NCBI GenBank assembly: GCA_018003015.1
Contig: JAGNEZ010000049.1
Coordinates: forward strand, 1-48,865
DNA length: 48,865 nt
From: Phycisphaerae bacterium
GTDB taxonomy: Bacteria > Planctomycetota > Phycisphaerae > UBA1845 > PWPN01
Reading direction: 5' to 3'
The notes under the pieces: generated by a model
Database searches by the model: none
What the model was told of the DNA's origin: nothing
What the model saw: only the letters and a program-made list of their open reading frames with translations
Part shown: positions 41,065-48,865 of the stretch, in pieces
Position numbering within the stretch: the stretch's first letter is position 1
Layout: every line of letters starts with the position of its first letter
Translations under genes and position numbers: made by a program

Positions 41065-43959
41065 ATGGAAAACTTGAAGACAGCCAGTGCACCTGGATCT
41101 CATCGGTGGCGCAGTTTCCTGCTCATGGTGTCGACGATCAGCTGGACCTCTGTGACACTGGCCGCTGATCTGCTTCCCCACGATCCGCGCACCCTGGCCG
41201 GCCAATGCGACAACGGGGTGCGCTGGCTCTTCCGCAAGCACGACAATCCGCCGGGCAAGTTGTCCATCATGATGCATGTCCGAACCGGCTCGCTGAACGA
41301 GCTGGACAGTCAGCGCGGACTCGCCCACTTCATGGAGCACATGGTTTTCAACGGCACCGAGCACTTCAAGCCCGGCGAACTGATCCCGTACTTCGAGAGC
41401 ATCGGCATGAAATTCGGCGCCGACCTGAACGCCGGCACCAGCTTCGATCGAACCAGCTACATGATCCACTTGCCCAATACCGACCCGCCCCAGATCGACA
41501 AGGCCCTGATGGTCCTGAGCGATTTCGCCTTCCAGGCATCGCTGGCCGACGAGGAAATCGACAAGGAGAGGCCGGTCATCCTCGAAGAAGCCCGGGGACG
41601 AAAGAACGCCGAACAGCGAATCCGCGACAAACTGTGGCCGGAACTCTTCGCTGGCAGCCGCTTGGCCCAGCGCCTCCCGATCGGCATCGAGGAGGTCATC
41701 GCCTCGGCCCCGCCCAGCGAGTTCCTGGACTACTACCACACCTGGTACCGGCCGGAGAACGTCACCGTCCTCATGGTTGGGGACACCGCCTTCGAGCCGA
41801 TCCAGCCTCTGATCGAGAAGTGGTTCTGCCCGGTCAAGACCCGAAAGCCGGGCCGGACGCCGCTGAAGGCGGAGCTGAGACCATTCCCCAGGGAACGGGC
41901 GTTCGTCATCACCGATCCGGAAGTCACCATCGGCAGCGTTCAACTCCTCGCTCTCCTTCCCGGGCGAGGCCCCGCTGTCACCGAGGAACTCTGGCGTAAG
42001 GAACGGGTCGAGGAACTCGCCGGATGGCTCCTCTCCCGGCGGTGTGACGAAATGGTCAAGAAGGGCGAAGCCTCCTTCCGACAGGTGGGCGCGAACGTGT
42101 CGGACATGTTCCACGAAGCCATGACCGTCATGGCGGCCGTCCGCGGCGAGCCGGGCGATTGGGCCAGAATGCTCGAGCAACTTGTCTGCGAGGTCAGTCG
42201 GGCCAATGAGTACGGCTTCACCGAGAAGGAACTGGAATTGGTCAAGCGGGAAATCGTCGCCCAAGCCGAACGCGGCGTCCGAACCGAGCCGACGGAAAAC
42301 GGACGCTCCATGCTCAGCGCAATGCTCAACGCCGTCAATGATGGTGTCCCGATTATGTCGGCCCAGCAACGCCTCGACCTGATTCGGAAACTGCTGCCCA
42401 GCGTCAAGGCCGGCGAAGTCAGCCGGGTTTTCAAGGAGTGCTTCGCCCCAGGGGGCTTCGCCTACACCGTGGTCCTGCCGGAGAAGGAGACCATCAAGGC
42501 CCCTTCCCGCGATGACGTTCTGGCGGCCGCTCGGGCCTCCTGGGCTCGGAAAGTCGAGCCACGAAGAACCGAAGAGATCCCTGATGCCATCCTGGCTACA
42601 CTTCCGGTTCCGGGCTCGGTGGCGGAGAGCACCGAGGACAAGGACCTGGGCGTGACTCATGCCTGGCTATCCAACGGCGTTCGCGTTCACCACCGCTTCA
42701 TGGACTACAAGAAGGACTCGGTGACGGTCACCATGAGCCTGGCTGGCGGCGGGATCGAGGAGATCCGGGCCAACCTCGGAGTCACTTCCGTGGCCGCCCT
42801 GGCAATCAGCAACCCGGCGACCGGGCGGCTCAGTTCAACCGCCGTCCGCGACCTGATGCTCGGCAAGAACATCAGTGTGGGCGGCGGGGCAAACGCCGAC
42901 GACGCCTTCGTGGTCCGAGTCTCCGGCTCGCCCAAAGACCTGGAATCTGGGCTGCAATTGGCCTACGCCTTGCTCATCGACGGGAAAATCGAGGAGACGG
43001 CCTTCAAGAACTGGAAACTCGAGACCCTGCGCCAGTTGGAGGAGGCCAAGACCAACGTGGCATTCCAGGCGGGCGAGGCCATGAGCGACCTGCTCAGCGG
43101 CGGCGATCCGCGGCGCATGACCGTCAAGAAGGAGAACGTCGAGGCCCTCTCCATGGCCCAGGGACAGGCCTGGTTCAAGCGACTCTGCCAGGAAGCCCCA
43201 ATCGAAGTGGCCGTGGTCGGCGATGTGACCTGGGAACAGGCCCGACCCCTCGTGGAACGCTACATCGGGTCGTTGGGCCCCCGCAAACGCGGCGTCGAGC
43301 ACCTGGACAAGCTGCGAACCTTGGCACGATCCAGGGGACCCCTGAATCGCAGGGTCGACGTCGCTACGGTGACACCAAGCGCCGTGGCGTACTCCGGATT
43401 CGTGGCCTGCGACGGCCAGAATGTCGATGACCGGCGAGCCATGCAGGTCGCCGCCAATATCCTCAGCAGCCGGTTGATCAAAACCGTCCGGGAAGAGCTG
43501 GGACTCGTCTACTCCATCGGCGCGTCCTTCTCACCTTCCTGGATCTACCGGGACACAGGCTCGTTCCAGGCCGGCTCCAAGTGCAAACCGGCTAACGCGG
43601 AACGCGTTGCCGAGGAGGTCCACAAGCTCTTCGCCCGGTTCGCAGAGTCGGGCCCCAGGCCCGAGGAACTGGAGAACGCCCGCAAGCAGGTCCTCAATAC
43701 CCTCGACATCTCAATGAAGGAACCGAGCTACTGGGTCGAGCTGCTCGAACATCTTGACCATCGCGGGCGAAGCCTCGACGAACCGAAGACGGTCAAGGCG
43801 GCCATCGAATCCATGATTGCCGAGGAAATCCAGGCCACGTTCAGGAAGTACTTCACCCCGGCCAGAGCTTTCACCGTGACCGCCATTCCGGTCGCCCCGG
43901 CCTCAGTTCCCGCCCAGCCGGCGGACGCGAAGGAGAAGACGCCCGCCGGAACACCGTGA
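41065..43959 (+). CDS. M16-family zinc metallopeptidase (pitrilysin/PqqL-like), exported
   Basis: The product has 964 residues from the ATG at 41065, with GGAG about nine bases before it; an ATG at 41059 is too close to that site. The N-terminal hydrophobic segment (FLLMVSTISWTSVTLAA) points to export. The inverted zinc motif HFMEH gives His88, Glu91 and His92. The downstream Glu ligand lies in ERPVILEEARGRKN, about 80 residues later. The second half repeats the M16 fold without the zinc site (about 530-950). LGLVYSIGASFSPSW and SFQAGSKCKPANAERV are the family's substrate-positioning blocks. Periplasmic peptide degradation is the likely role. Confidence 0.93.
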   Translation: MENLKTASAPGSHRWRSFLLMVSTISWTSVTLAADLLPHDPRTLAGQCDNGVRWLFRKHDNPPGKLSIMMHVRTGSLNELDSQRGLAHFMEHMVFNGTEHFKPGELIPYFESIGMKFGADLNAGTSFDRTSYMIHLPNTDPPQIDKALMVLSDFAFQASLADEEIDKERPVILEEARGRKNAEQRIRDKLWPELFAGSRLAQRLPIGIEEVIASAPPSEFLDYYHTWYRPENVTVLMVGDTAFEPIQPLIEKWFCPVKTRKPGRTPLKAELRPFPRERAFVITDPEVTIGSVQLLALLPGRGPAVTEELWRKERVEELAGWLLSRRCDEMVKKGEASFRQVGANVSDMFHEAMTVMAAVRGEPGDWARMLEQLVCEVSRANEYGFTEKELELVKREIVAQAERGVRTEPTENGRSMLSAMLNAVNDGVPIMSAQQRLDLIRKLLPSVKAGEVSRVFKECFAPGGFAYTVVLPEKETIKAPSRDDVLAAARASWARKVEPRRTEEIPDAILATLPVPGSVAESTEDKDLGVTHAWLSNGVRVHHRFMDYKKDSVTVTMSLAGGGIEEIRANLGVTSVAALAISNPATGRLSSTAVRDLMLGKNISVGGGANADDAFVVRVSGSPKDLESGLQLAYALLIDGKIEETAFKNWKLETLRQLEEAKTNVAFQAGEAMSDLLSGGDPRRMTVKKENVEALSMAQGQAWFKRLCQEAPIEVAVVGDVTWEQARPLVERYIGSLGPRKRGVEHLDKLRTLARSRGPLNRRVDVATVTPSAVAYSGFVACDGQNVDDRRAMQVAANILSSRLIKTVREELGLVYSIGASFSPSWIYRDTGSFQAGSKCKPANAERVAEEVHKLFARFAESGPRPEELENARKQVLNTLDISMKEPSYWVELLEHLDHRGRSLDEPKTVKAAIESMIAEEIQATFRKYFTPARAFTVTAIPVAPASVPAQPADAKEKTPAGTP

Positions 43960-44120
43960 CCGCCAGGCCTCCCCGCGGCCCACTCACCCATCGGGTCCGC
44001 CTGCATTGCCCCGGCTCGACCGGGCCCGCCCTCGTCCTCCGCGAGGAGTGACAAGTACGGAAACGACCAGGCCAGGACCACTGCCGGGCCGCGGAAACCG
44101 ACCCGAGCCGGCGGGAATGG

Positions 44121-44759
44121 CTATCTCACGTCCTTGAAGTAATCTAGGGAACCTTTTGGATCTGGCTTCATGGTCTTGTCGCCGGGTTTCCAGTTCGCCG
44201 GGCACACCTCGCCGTTCTTGGCCACGTACTGGTAGGCCTGGATCAGCCGCAGGGCTTCATCCACGCTCCGGCCAACGCCAAGATTGTTGACCGTGTAGGT
44301 CTGCAGAATCCCTTTGTCGTCAATGATGAAGAGGCCGCGGGCCGCGACGCCGCCGTCCAGCAGCACCGCGTAGTTGCAGGCCGCCTCCTTGTTCAGGTCG
44401 GCCAGCAGCGGGTAGCGGATCTCACCCAGCCCGCCTTGCTTGCGCGGAGTGTTCTTCCAGGCCAGATGAGTGAAATGACTGTCCACCGACGCGCCAACCA
44501 CCTTCGCGCCGAGCTTCTCGAACTCCTCAATCCGGTCACTGAACGCAATGATCTCGGTTGGACAGACAAAAGTGAAATCCAGGGGGTAGAAGAACAAGAC
44601 AACGTACTTGCCGGTGTACTTCTGGTCGCCGACGATCAACGTCCCGTTCTCGTAACTGAGCTGCCTGAACTCCGAGCCCACGACGGCTGTGCCCTTGAAT
44701 GCCGGGGCAGGTTTGCCTACCTGCAGCTCGCGACAGCATGTCTCCTCGACGTTGCTCAT
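44121..44759 (-). CDS. 2-Cys peroxiredoxin of the Prx1/AhpC type
   Basis: This thiol peroxidase has 212 residues and reduces H2O2 and organic hydroperoxides. The peroxidatic Cys66 is in FTFVCPTE, with the preceding Pro in FFYPLDF. The resolving Cys186 is in NGEVCPANW. The protein also contains QGGLGEI (residues 108-114) and a C-terminal LDYFKDVR. The GGLG plus YF pair is the signature linked to hyperoxidation sensitivity in eukaryotic Prx1/Prx2 and is less common in bacterial AhpC. AAGGAGA precedes the ATG. It is convergent with the M16 peptidase gene. A minus-strand TAGAAT at 44812-44817 could be its -10 box, but no good -35 partner was found. Confidence 0.95.
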   Translation of the reverse strand: MSNVEETCCRELQVGKPAPAFKGTAVVGSEFRQLSYENGTLIVGDQKYTGKYVVLFFYPLDFTFVCPTEIIAFSDRIEEFEKLGAKVVGASVDSHFTHLAWKNTPRKQGGLGEIRYPLLADLNKEAACNYAVLLDGGVAARGLFIIDDKGILQTYTVNNLGVGRSVDEALRLIQAYQYVAKNGEVCPANWKPGDKTMKPDPKGSLDYFKDVR

Positions 44760-45023
44760 AGCACTCTCCTTGGGTTAGAAGTCCTCACCTTGGCTCTCCA
44801 ACTGTGTGTCGATTCTAGTACGCCTCCGGAAGACCGACCACTCAAAAAGACCGGCCCCAAACCACCATCCGCGACCGCTCCCGCCGTACACCCGCTCGAT
44901 CGTTGACCTTGTTCTTCCCCTTGCGGGGCGCGGGTGAGCAGAAGACGGATCACAAGAACCTGACGCGTGGTCCGCGGCCGCGAACCAGGCGGGACAGGAT
45001 GGAGTCCAAAGACGGCTCGTGTC

Positions 45024-47486
45024 CTATGGGACGCAGTCGGGTCGGAGCTGCTGCGACCAGCCAATCCCCGGCCCGGTGACGCATTCGACGAAAGCAGTCA
45101 GATCGGCGGCATCCACGTCGTTGTCGCTGCCGGAATGGCCTTCCGGGCGGTTAAAGCACGCGCAGTGGTTCGGAACGCCGCCACCCAGCCCGGTATAGCA
45201 CACCTGGAATGCCCCGAAATCGCCCTGGTCCACGTCCTGGTCGCCGTCGGCATCGGCGAAGGGGACGTGGCACACCGGCGCGTGCCCGACCCCATCGTAC
45301 CAGGTTCGGTCGTCCACGCTGCCTGACACCAGATCGGCCGCGTTGACCTGAATGTCGATCGCTCCGGTCAACTGGAACCGGCCCAGGGGGGCGATCATCA
45401 GCACCTGATAGTTGCCCGCGTCGTCCCGCGTGGTCGTCGCGTTGACGAAGTCGCTGCCATCGGCGGCCGAGAGGATCGCGTTGCCCTTGCTGAAGGTCGT
45501 GAAGGGGCCCGACGCGCCCACCCGGAACTGAACGTCCCACAGACCGGCGTTGCCCGCATTGTTCCAGAACAGGCCGTACAGGTCGTAGGTGCCCGCCGGG
45601 AGGGTCAGGGTGGTGATCAGAATCGGGGGCACTTCCGCCCCGCCCGCCTCCCAGACCTCGCCGCCGTTCACCGTTGTCCGCGAGCGGATGTGCCACTTGA
45701 CGTCACTGCCCGATCCCGCGCTCGTGCCGGTGGTGGCGTTGCCGCCCGCGCCGGTGTTGACCCAGCTGCCGTTGATCGTCGTATTGCCGTCGGTCCCGTC
45801 GGTGCTGGGGTCGGCGTCAACGTAGGTGATCCGCAGCGGCGCCCACACCTTCACTTCAGACGCCGGTACGCAGCTCTCCTGTCCCGCCACCAGCTGTCGA
45901 GCACTGACCCGGTCGTTGAGCGCGAGCGGCGCGACGGGGACGGTCAGCGTGGGCGGCGTGTTCGGCGGATTGCCCGCGGCGGAGCCGACCAACGTGAGGC
46001 CGTTCACGTAAACGTGGACGCTCTCGGCCTCGGGGACAATGCCACTGATCGTGGTGGTCGTCACACCCGGAAGAATCGGGGACTCCACCGTGACCGCAGG
46101 TATTCCCGCACAGGCCAGCGGGGGCACCAGCAGAGCGACGACTTGGGTGCTGAAGTTCGTGTAGCTGGCGTAGGTGCCGCGCAGCCACAGCAGGGCTTCC
46201 TGGGGGCCGTCGCTGGGCGGCACGACCGGGCGGAGGTTGTCGACCGTCGAGTTGGAGGTGACCGCCGTCCACGTCCACGCGGCCCCTCCGTCCGCGGTGA
46301 CACCCTTGTAGATCTCGTAGTGGGCACCGGCCAAGTGAGTTCGGGGGTCGATCTTGGTGGAGATGTACACCGTGTCGGCCCGATGCGGATCCAACGCCCC
46401 AAGCCCGGTGTAGTCGTTCTCTGAGGCGTAAAGGTATCCGCCCGCCCTCGCGATCTCGTGCACCTGCCATGCCGCTCCGTCGAAGCGGGCGTAGAGGAAC
46501 CGGTGGTCCGTGCTGTCGTTGTGGTTGGCCCGGGCGGTGAACAGGGCGTAAGGACGGACTTGCCCGTCCAGGCGAAGATCGGTCGTCCAGGCGAAACCAA
46601 GAGGCGAGGTATCAGTGTCGAAAACCGTGGCGTATTCGTTGGGCTTCTTGGCCAAGCCGTCGAAAACGTTTTCGTCAACGACGTGGCCAAAGGAATCGTA
46701 CACCCTGCCGGCACGAATCACACCGTGGTAAATGCTGTTGTCATAGGCCCGCGGATGGTCATCGCTGGCGATGAAGTGAATCTCGTCCACCCCGTTCGAG
46801 GCGTAGCGGAGGTAGGGGCGACTGCCGTCGGAGCCAGTGAACTTGGGATCGCCCGTGGGCGTCGGCCAGTCGAGCAGACGCCCGGCATAGCCCCAGGTCT
46901 GGCCATCGTCGTCCGAGGTCAGCAGGTTCGGGTCGATGCCGACCGTGCGGACTAGGTCATACAGACGGCCCGCGCCGCCGTTCTCGCCCGACAGGCGATA
47001 GAGGTTCGAGTAGGTGACGCCCGTCCCATGATCGAAGGTCCGTTCCGGCCACCACGCGGCGGTATCCCCCGGGTCCACGGAAATCCGCCAGCGGCTCAGG
47101 GCGTCCGAGCCGTGGCGGGCATACATGGCCAGGTACCGGCCATCGGGCCGGACCAGCAGTGCAGGGGAGTTGTGGTCGTCGGCCTCGAGGTTGGCGTGGA
47201 GAACGAACCGGGTGATTCGGCCCGAGCGGAAGTCGCACGTGGCGACCTCGATGTTGCCGTCACGCCCCGCTCCACCCGCCCCGTTGGCATCGGCAACCGA
47301 GCCGACAATCAGCTTGCCGTCGTGAATGATGGCCCGTTCGCCCTGGTACCAGCACCAGGCGCCGTTGTCGTTGAGCATCGTCAAGGCGCCGGCAACATCG
47401 TCGGTCGCCCTCAAGGGCAACGAGCCTGTCACCGCGATGGCCGCCACACCGGCCAGCAGCCTTCGGCACAACCACTTCAGATCCAT
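45024..47486 (-). CDS. Secreted BNR-4 protein with Ig-like, beta-sandwich and dockerin-like modules
   Basis: The product is 820 residues from the ATG at 47486. A signal peptide (LLAGVAAIAVTGSLPLRA) leads into a BNR-4-type beta-propeller (about 30-470): GAWCWYQGERAIIHDGKL, DDHNSPALLVRPDGRYLAMYARHG, TYSNLYRLSGEN, the Asp box SDDDGQTW, and GVDEIHFIASDDHPRAYDNS. An Ig-like repeat follows (about 490-560, VHVYVNGLTLVGSA). A beta domain comes next (about 565-745), opening RITYVDADPSTDGTDGNTT and containing LPAGTYDLYGLFWNN and PLGRFQLTGAIDI. The tail has EF-hand-like loops DADGDQDVDQGDF and DNDVDAADL with Cys in QVCYTG, HCACFN, VECVTG and the last residues. BNR-4 proteins are usually sugar-related; enzymatic activity is not certain. 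Confidence 0.85.
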   Translation of the reverse strand: MDLKWLCRRLLAGVAAIAVTGSLPLRATDDVAGALTMLNDNGAWCWYQGERAIIHDGKLIVGSVADANGAGGAGRDGNIEVATCDFRSGRITRFVLHANLEADDHNSPALLVRPDGRYLAMYARHGSDALSRWRISVDPGDTAAWWPERTFDHGTGVTYSNLYRLSGENGGAGRLYDLVRTVGIDPNLLTSDDDGQTWGYAGRLLDWPTPTGDPKFTGSDGSRPYLRYASNGVDEIHFIASDDHPRAYDNSIYHGVIRAGRVYDSFGHVVDENVFDGLAKKPNEYATVFDTDTSPLGFAWTTDLRLDGQVRPYALFTARANHNDSTDHRFLYARFDGAAWQVHEIARAGGYLYASENDYTGLGALDPHRADTVYISTKIDPRTHLAGAHYEIYKGVTADGGAAWTWTAVTSNSTVDNLRPVVPPSDGPQEALLWLRGTYASYTNFSTQVVALLVPPLACAGIPAVTVESPILPGVTTTTISGIVPEAESVHVYVNGLTLVGSAAGNPPNTPPTLTVPVAPLALNDRVSARQLVAGQESCVPASEVKVWAPLRITYVDADPSTDGTDGNTTINGSWVNTGAGGNATTGTSAGSGSDVKWHIRSRTTVNGGEVWEAGGAEVPPILITTLTLPAGTYDLYGLFWNNAGNAGLWDVQFRVGASGPFTTFSKGNAILSAADGSDFVNATTTRDDAGNYQVLMIAPLGRFQLTGAIDIQVNAADLVSGSVDDRTWYDGVGHAPVCHVPFADADGDQDVDQGDFGAFQVCYTGLGGGVPNHCACFNRPEGHSGSDNDVDAADLTAFVECVTGPGIGWSQQLRPDCVP

Positions 47487-47557
47487 GCCCCACGCCCCCC
47501 GTTCCATGACCCGCCCGGGGACCGGCATCACAAGGCTGCGACCGCGCCGCGAACGGC

Positions 47558-48865
47558 TCAATCGCCGCAGCTCGGATCAGCAGCAACCGCCGGACCGCTC
47601 ACACAGTTCACGAAGGCGGCCAAGTCCACCAGGTCGATCTTGCCGTCCGGAACGTGATCCAGACAGCCGCATTCGAACGGCAGCGCTCCGCTGAACGACG
47701 AACCCGTGTAGCACAACTGAAAAACGCCGAAGTCCTTCTGGTCTACGTCCCGGTCGCCGTCCGTGTCCGCGAACGGGCTGGGGCATGCGGCCACGTAACC
47801 GATGCCGTCATACCATGTGCGCTCGTCATCGCTGGCCGAAGTCGTGCCCGACGCATCCACGTAAACGTCAATCGGCCCGGCAGTCTCGAATCGGCCCAGC
47901 GGTGCGATCAGCAGCACCTGCGCGGGCTGTGTGCCCTGACGCGTGACCACCGGCGGGGTCGAGTCCACAAACTCGTGAGTGCCCACGTCGCTGGCAAACC
48001 ACGCATTGGACCTGGTGAAAACGCTGAAGGGCCCCGTCTCACCGACGCGGAAACCAATGTCCCAGACACCATTGTTGAGGGTCGAACTAGGCGAGTTGTT
48101 CCAGAAAATGCCGTACAGGTCGTACGTCCCCGCGGGCAGCGAGAGCGTCGTCTTGAGCAGCGCGGTGCTCTCGTTCACCGTGCCGCTGGTGTCCGTCTCC
48201 CAGATCCTGCCACCATTGGTCGCGATGCTCCGCCAGTTCCAGAGGTTGTCGTCGGCGACTCCTGCGGTCGTGACGTTGCCGCTGGGGTCGTCTGGGAGAA
48301 CGATGAGATCCACCAGGGCCCCGTCGAGCGTCGTGTTGCCGTCCGTCCCGGTGGTGTTCGGAACCGCGTCAACGTAGGTGATTCTCCCGTTGATGACCTC
48401 CACGCCGGTCGGCATGCAGCTCTCGACCCGCCGAATGACCTGAGTGGCCGAAATACGGGCATCGCGCGGCAGCGGGGAAACCGTAACGATCACACTCGTG
48501 GCCCCTTCGGTCGGCGCAGTGCCGATGAGCGCTGTGCCGTTGGCATACACGTTCACCGTCGTGGCGGCCGCATCGATGCCCACCACGGTGACGGTGGTGT
48601 CACCGAGCACGAGAGCCCCCTGGATCGAGACCGCTCCCACGGCCGCACAGTTGTTGACCTGCACGCTTGGCGCGGGCCAGCAGCTCTCCACCCCGTTCAC
48701 CACCTGCCCGGCCGTGACCAGGCCGCTCAGCGGAGGGCTTGCGCTGATCGGGACCGTCAGCGTGGCCGGCGTCCCGTGCGGACTCCCGCTTGCCAAACCG
48801 ATCAGGCTTCCGTCGAGGTAAACGTTCACCTGCTCCGCCTCCGACACGATGCCGTTGACCACCAC
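47558..48865 (-). CDS. Secreted protein with Ig-like repeats and dockerin-like tail (5' end beyond the window)
   Basis: This is the C-terminal 435 residues of a larger protein whose upstream part lies outside. Two Ig-like repeats are seen: VNGIVSEAEQVNVYLDGSLIG and VTVVGIDAAATTVNVYANGT, each followed by a Cys-bearing ESC segment. The next domain repeats the neighbour's: RITYVDAVPNTTGTDGNTT, LSLPAGTYDLYGIFWNN, PLGRFETAGPIDVYVDASG and DERTWYDGIGYVA. The tail again has EF-hand-like loops DTDGDRDVDQKDF and VPDGKIDLVDL with Cys residues in QLCYTG, FECGCLD, VNCVSG and PSCGD. The gene is a paralogue of the BNR-4 protein and lies 72 bases upstream of it on the same strand; the pair may be an operon. 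Confidence 0.8.
   Translation of the reverse strand: MVVNGIVSEAEQVNVYLDGSLIGLASGSPHGTPATLTVPISASPPLSGLVTAGQVVNGVESCWPAPSVQVNNCAAVGAVSIQGALVLGDTTVTVVGIDAAATTVNVYANGTALIGTAPTEGATSVIVTVSPLPRDARISATQVIRRVESCMPTGVEVINGRITYVDAVPNTTGTDGNTTLDGALVDLIVLPDDPSGNVTTAGVADDNLWNWRSIATNGGRIWETDTSGTVNESTALLKTTLSLPAGTYDLYGIFWNNSPSSTLNNGVWDIGFRVGETGPFSVFTRSNAWFASDVGTHEFVDSTPPVVTRQGTQPAQVLLIAPLGRFETAGPIDVYVDASGTTSASDDERTWYDGIGYVAACPSPFADTDGDRDVDQKDFGVFQLCYTGSSFSGALPFECGCLDHVPDGKIDLVDLAAFVNCVSGPAVAADPSCGD

Noticed and set aside
45690-47657. Plus-strand open frames antisense to the BNR-4 gene
   Set aside because: They are codon-bias shadows of the GC-rich minus-strand gene and show no domain.

Overview
The window is about 49 kb of GC-rich bacterial chromosome. 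No tRNA, rRNA, CRISPR array or intact mobile element was recognised. The gene content points to Planctomycetota, probably a Phycisphaerae-like lineage. The cues are a PEP-CTERM sorted protein, long secreted proteins ending in a cysteine-bearing dockerin-like tail, the zinc-ribbon signature CGYDLRGN..GVCPECG typical of planctomycete membrane proteins, a GH127 enzyme, LamG and BNR-4 surface proteins, and an ECF sigma/anti-sigma pair. The phylum is an inference from these families; no phylogenetic marker was tested.

Layout. 1-1.45 kb: 3' part of a GAF/PAS sigma-54 activator cut by the window edge. 1.8-8.6 kb: a heavy-metal efflux operon (Cys-rich secreted peptide, TolC-like lipoprotein, a 46-residue lipoprotein, adaptor, CzcA-type RND pump) behind a near-consensus sigma-70 promoter that implies a leaderless first gene. 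8.7-12.5 kb: a truncated Gfo/Idh/MocA oxidoreductase, a secreted glycoside-hydrolase-like protein and a metallophosphoesterase lipoprotein. 12.5-15.4 kb: a small tail-anchored protein, and a GT-C/DUF2723-like membrane protein divergent from a DUF218 protein. 15.8-22 kb: a LamG/dockerin-like surface protein with terminator, a secreted protein of unknown function and a GH127 enzyme. 22.4-27.4 kb: an isochorismatase-fold protein without its Cys, a promoter plus TPP riboswitch in front of thiC, and a CcsA-type cytochrome c maturation protein. 27.4-29 kb: pyrR-pyrB on the minus strand. 29.2-32.9 kb: a signalling cluster (HTH-receiver regulator, HDOD histidine kinase, receiver-like protein lacking the phosphoacceptor Asp). 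32.8-34.6 kb: ECF sigma, anti-sigma and a zinc-ribbon membrane protein. 34.8-39.7 kb: a compact type II secretion/type IV pilus-like operon with a short GspE, two GspF paralogues and three overlapping I-, J- and K-like pseudopilin genes. 39.9-48.9 kb: a PEP-CTERM protein behind a strong promoter, an M16 peptidase, a 2-Cys peroxiredoxin, and two dockerin-like surface proteins, the last open at the window end.

Working together. The clearest functional units are the metal efflux operon, the riboswitch-controlled thiC, the pyrimidine pair pyrR-pyrB, and the sigma/anti-sigma operon facing the secretion operon. Several genes encode exported carbohydrate-active or carbohydrate-binding proteins, which fits a polysaccharide-degrading lifestyle. 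The least ordinary units are the mini secretion operon, the HDOD-kinase/pseudo-receiver cluster, and the shared dockerin-like tails and associated repeat modules on three surface proteins.
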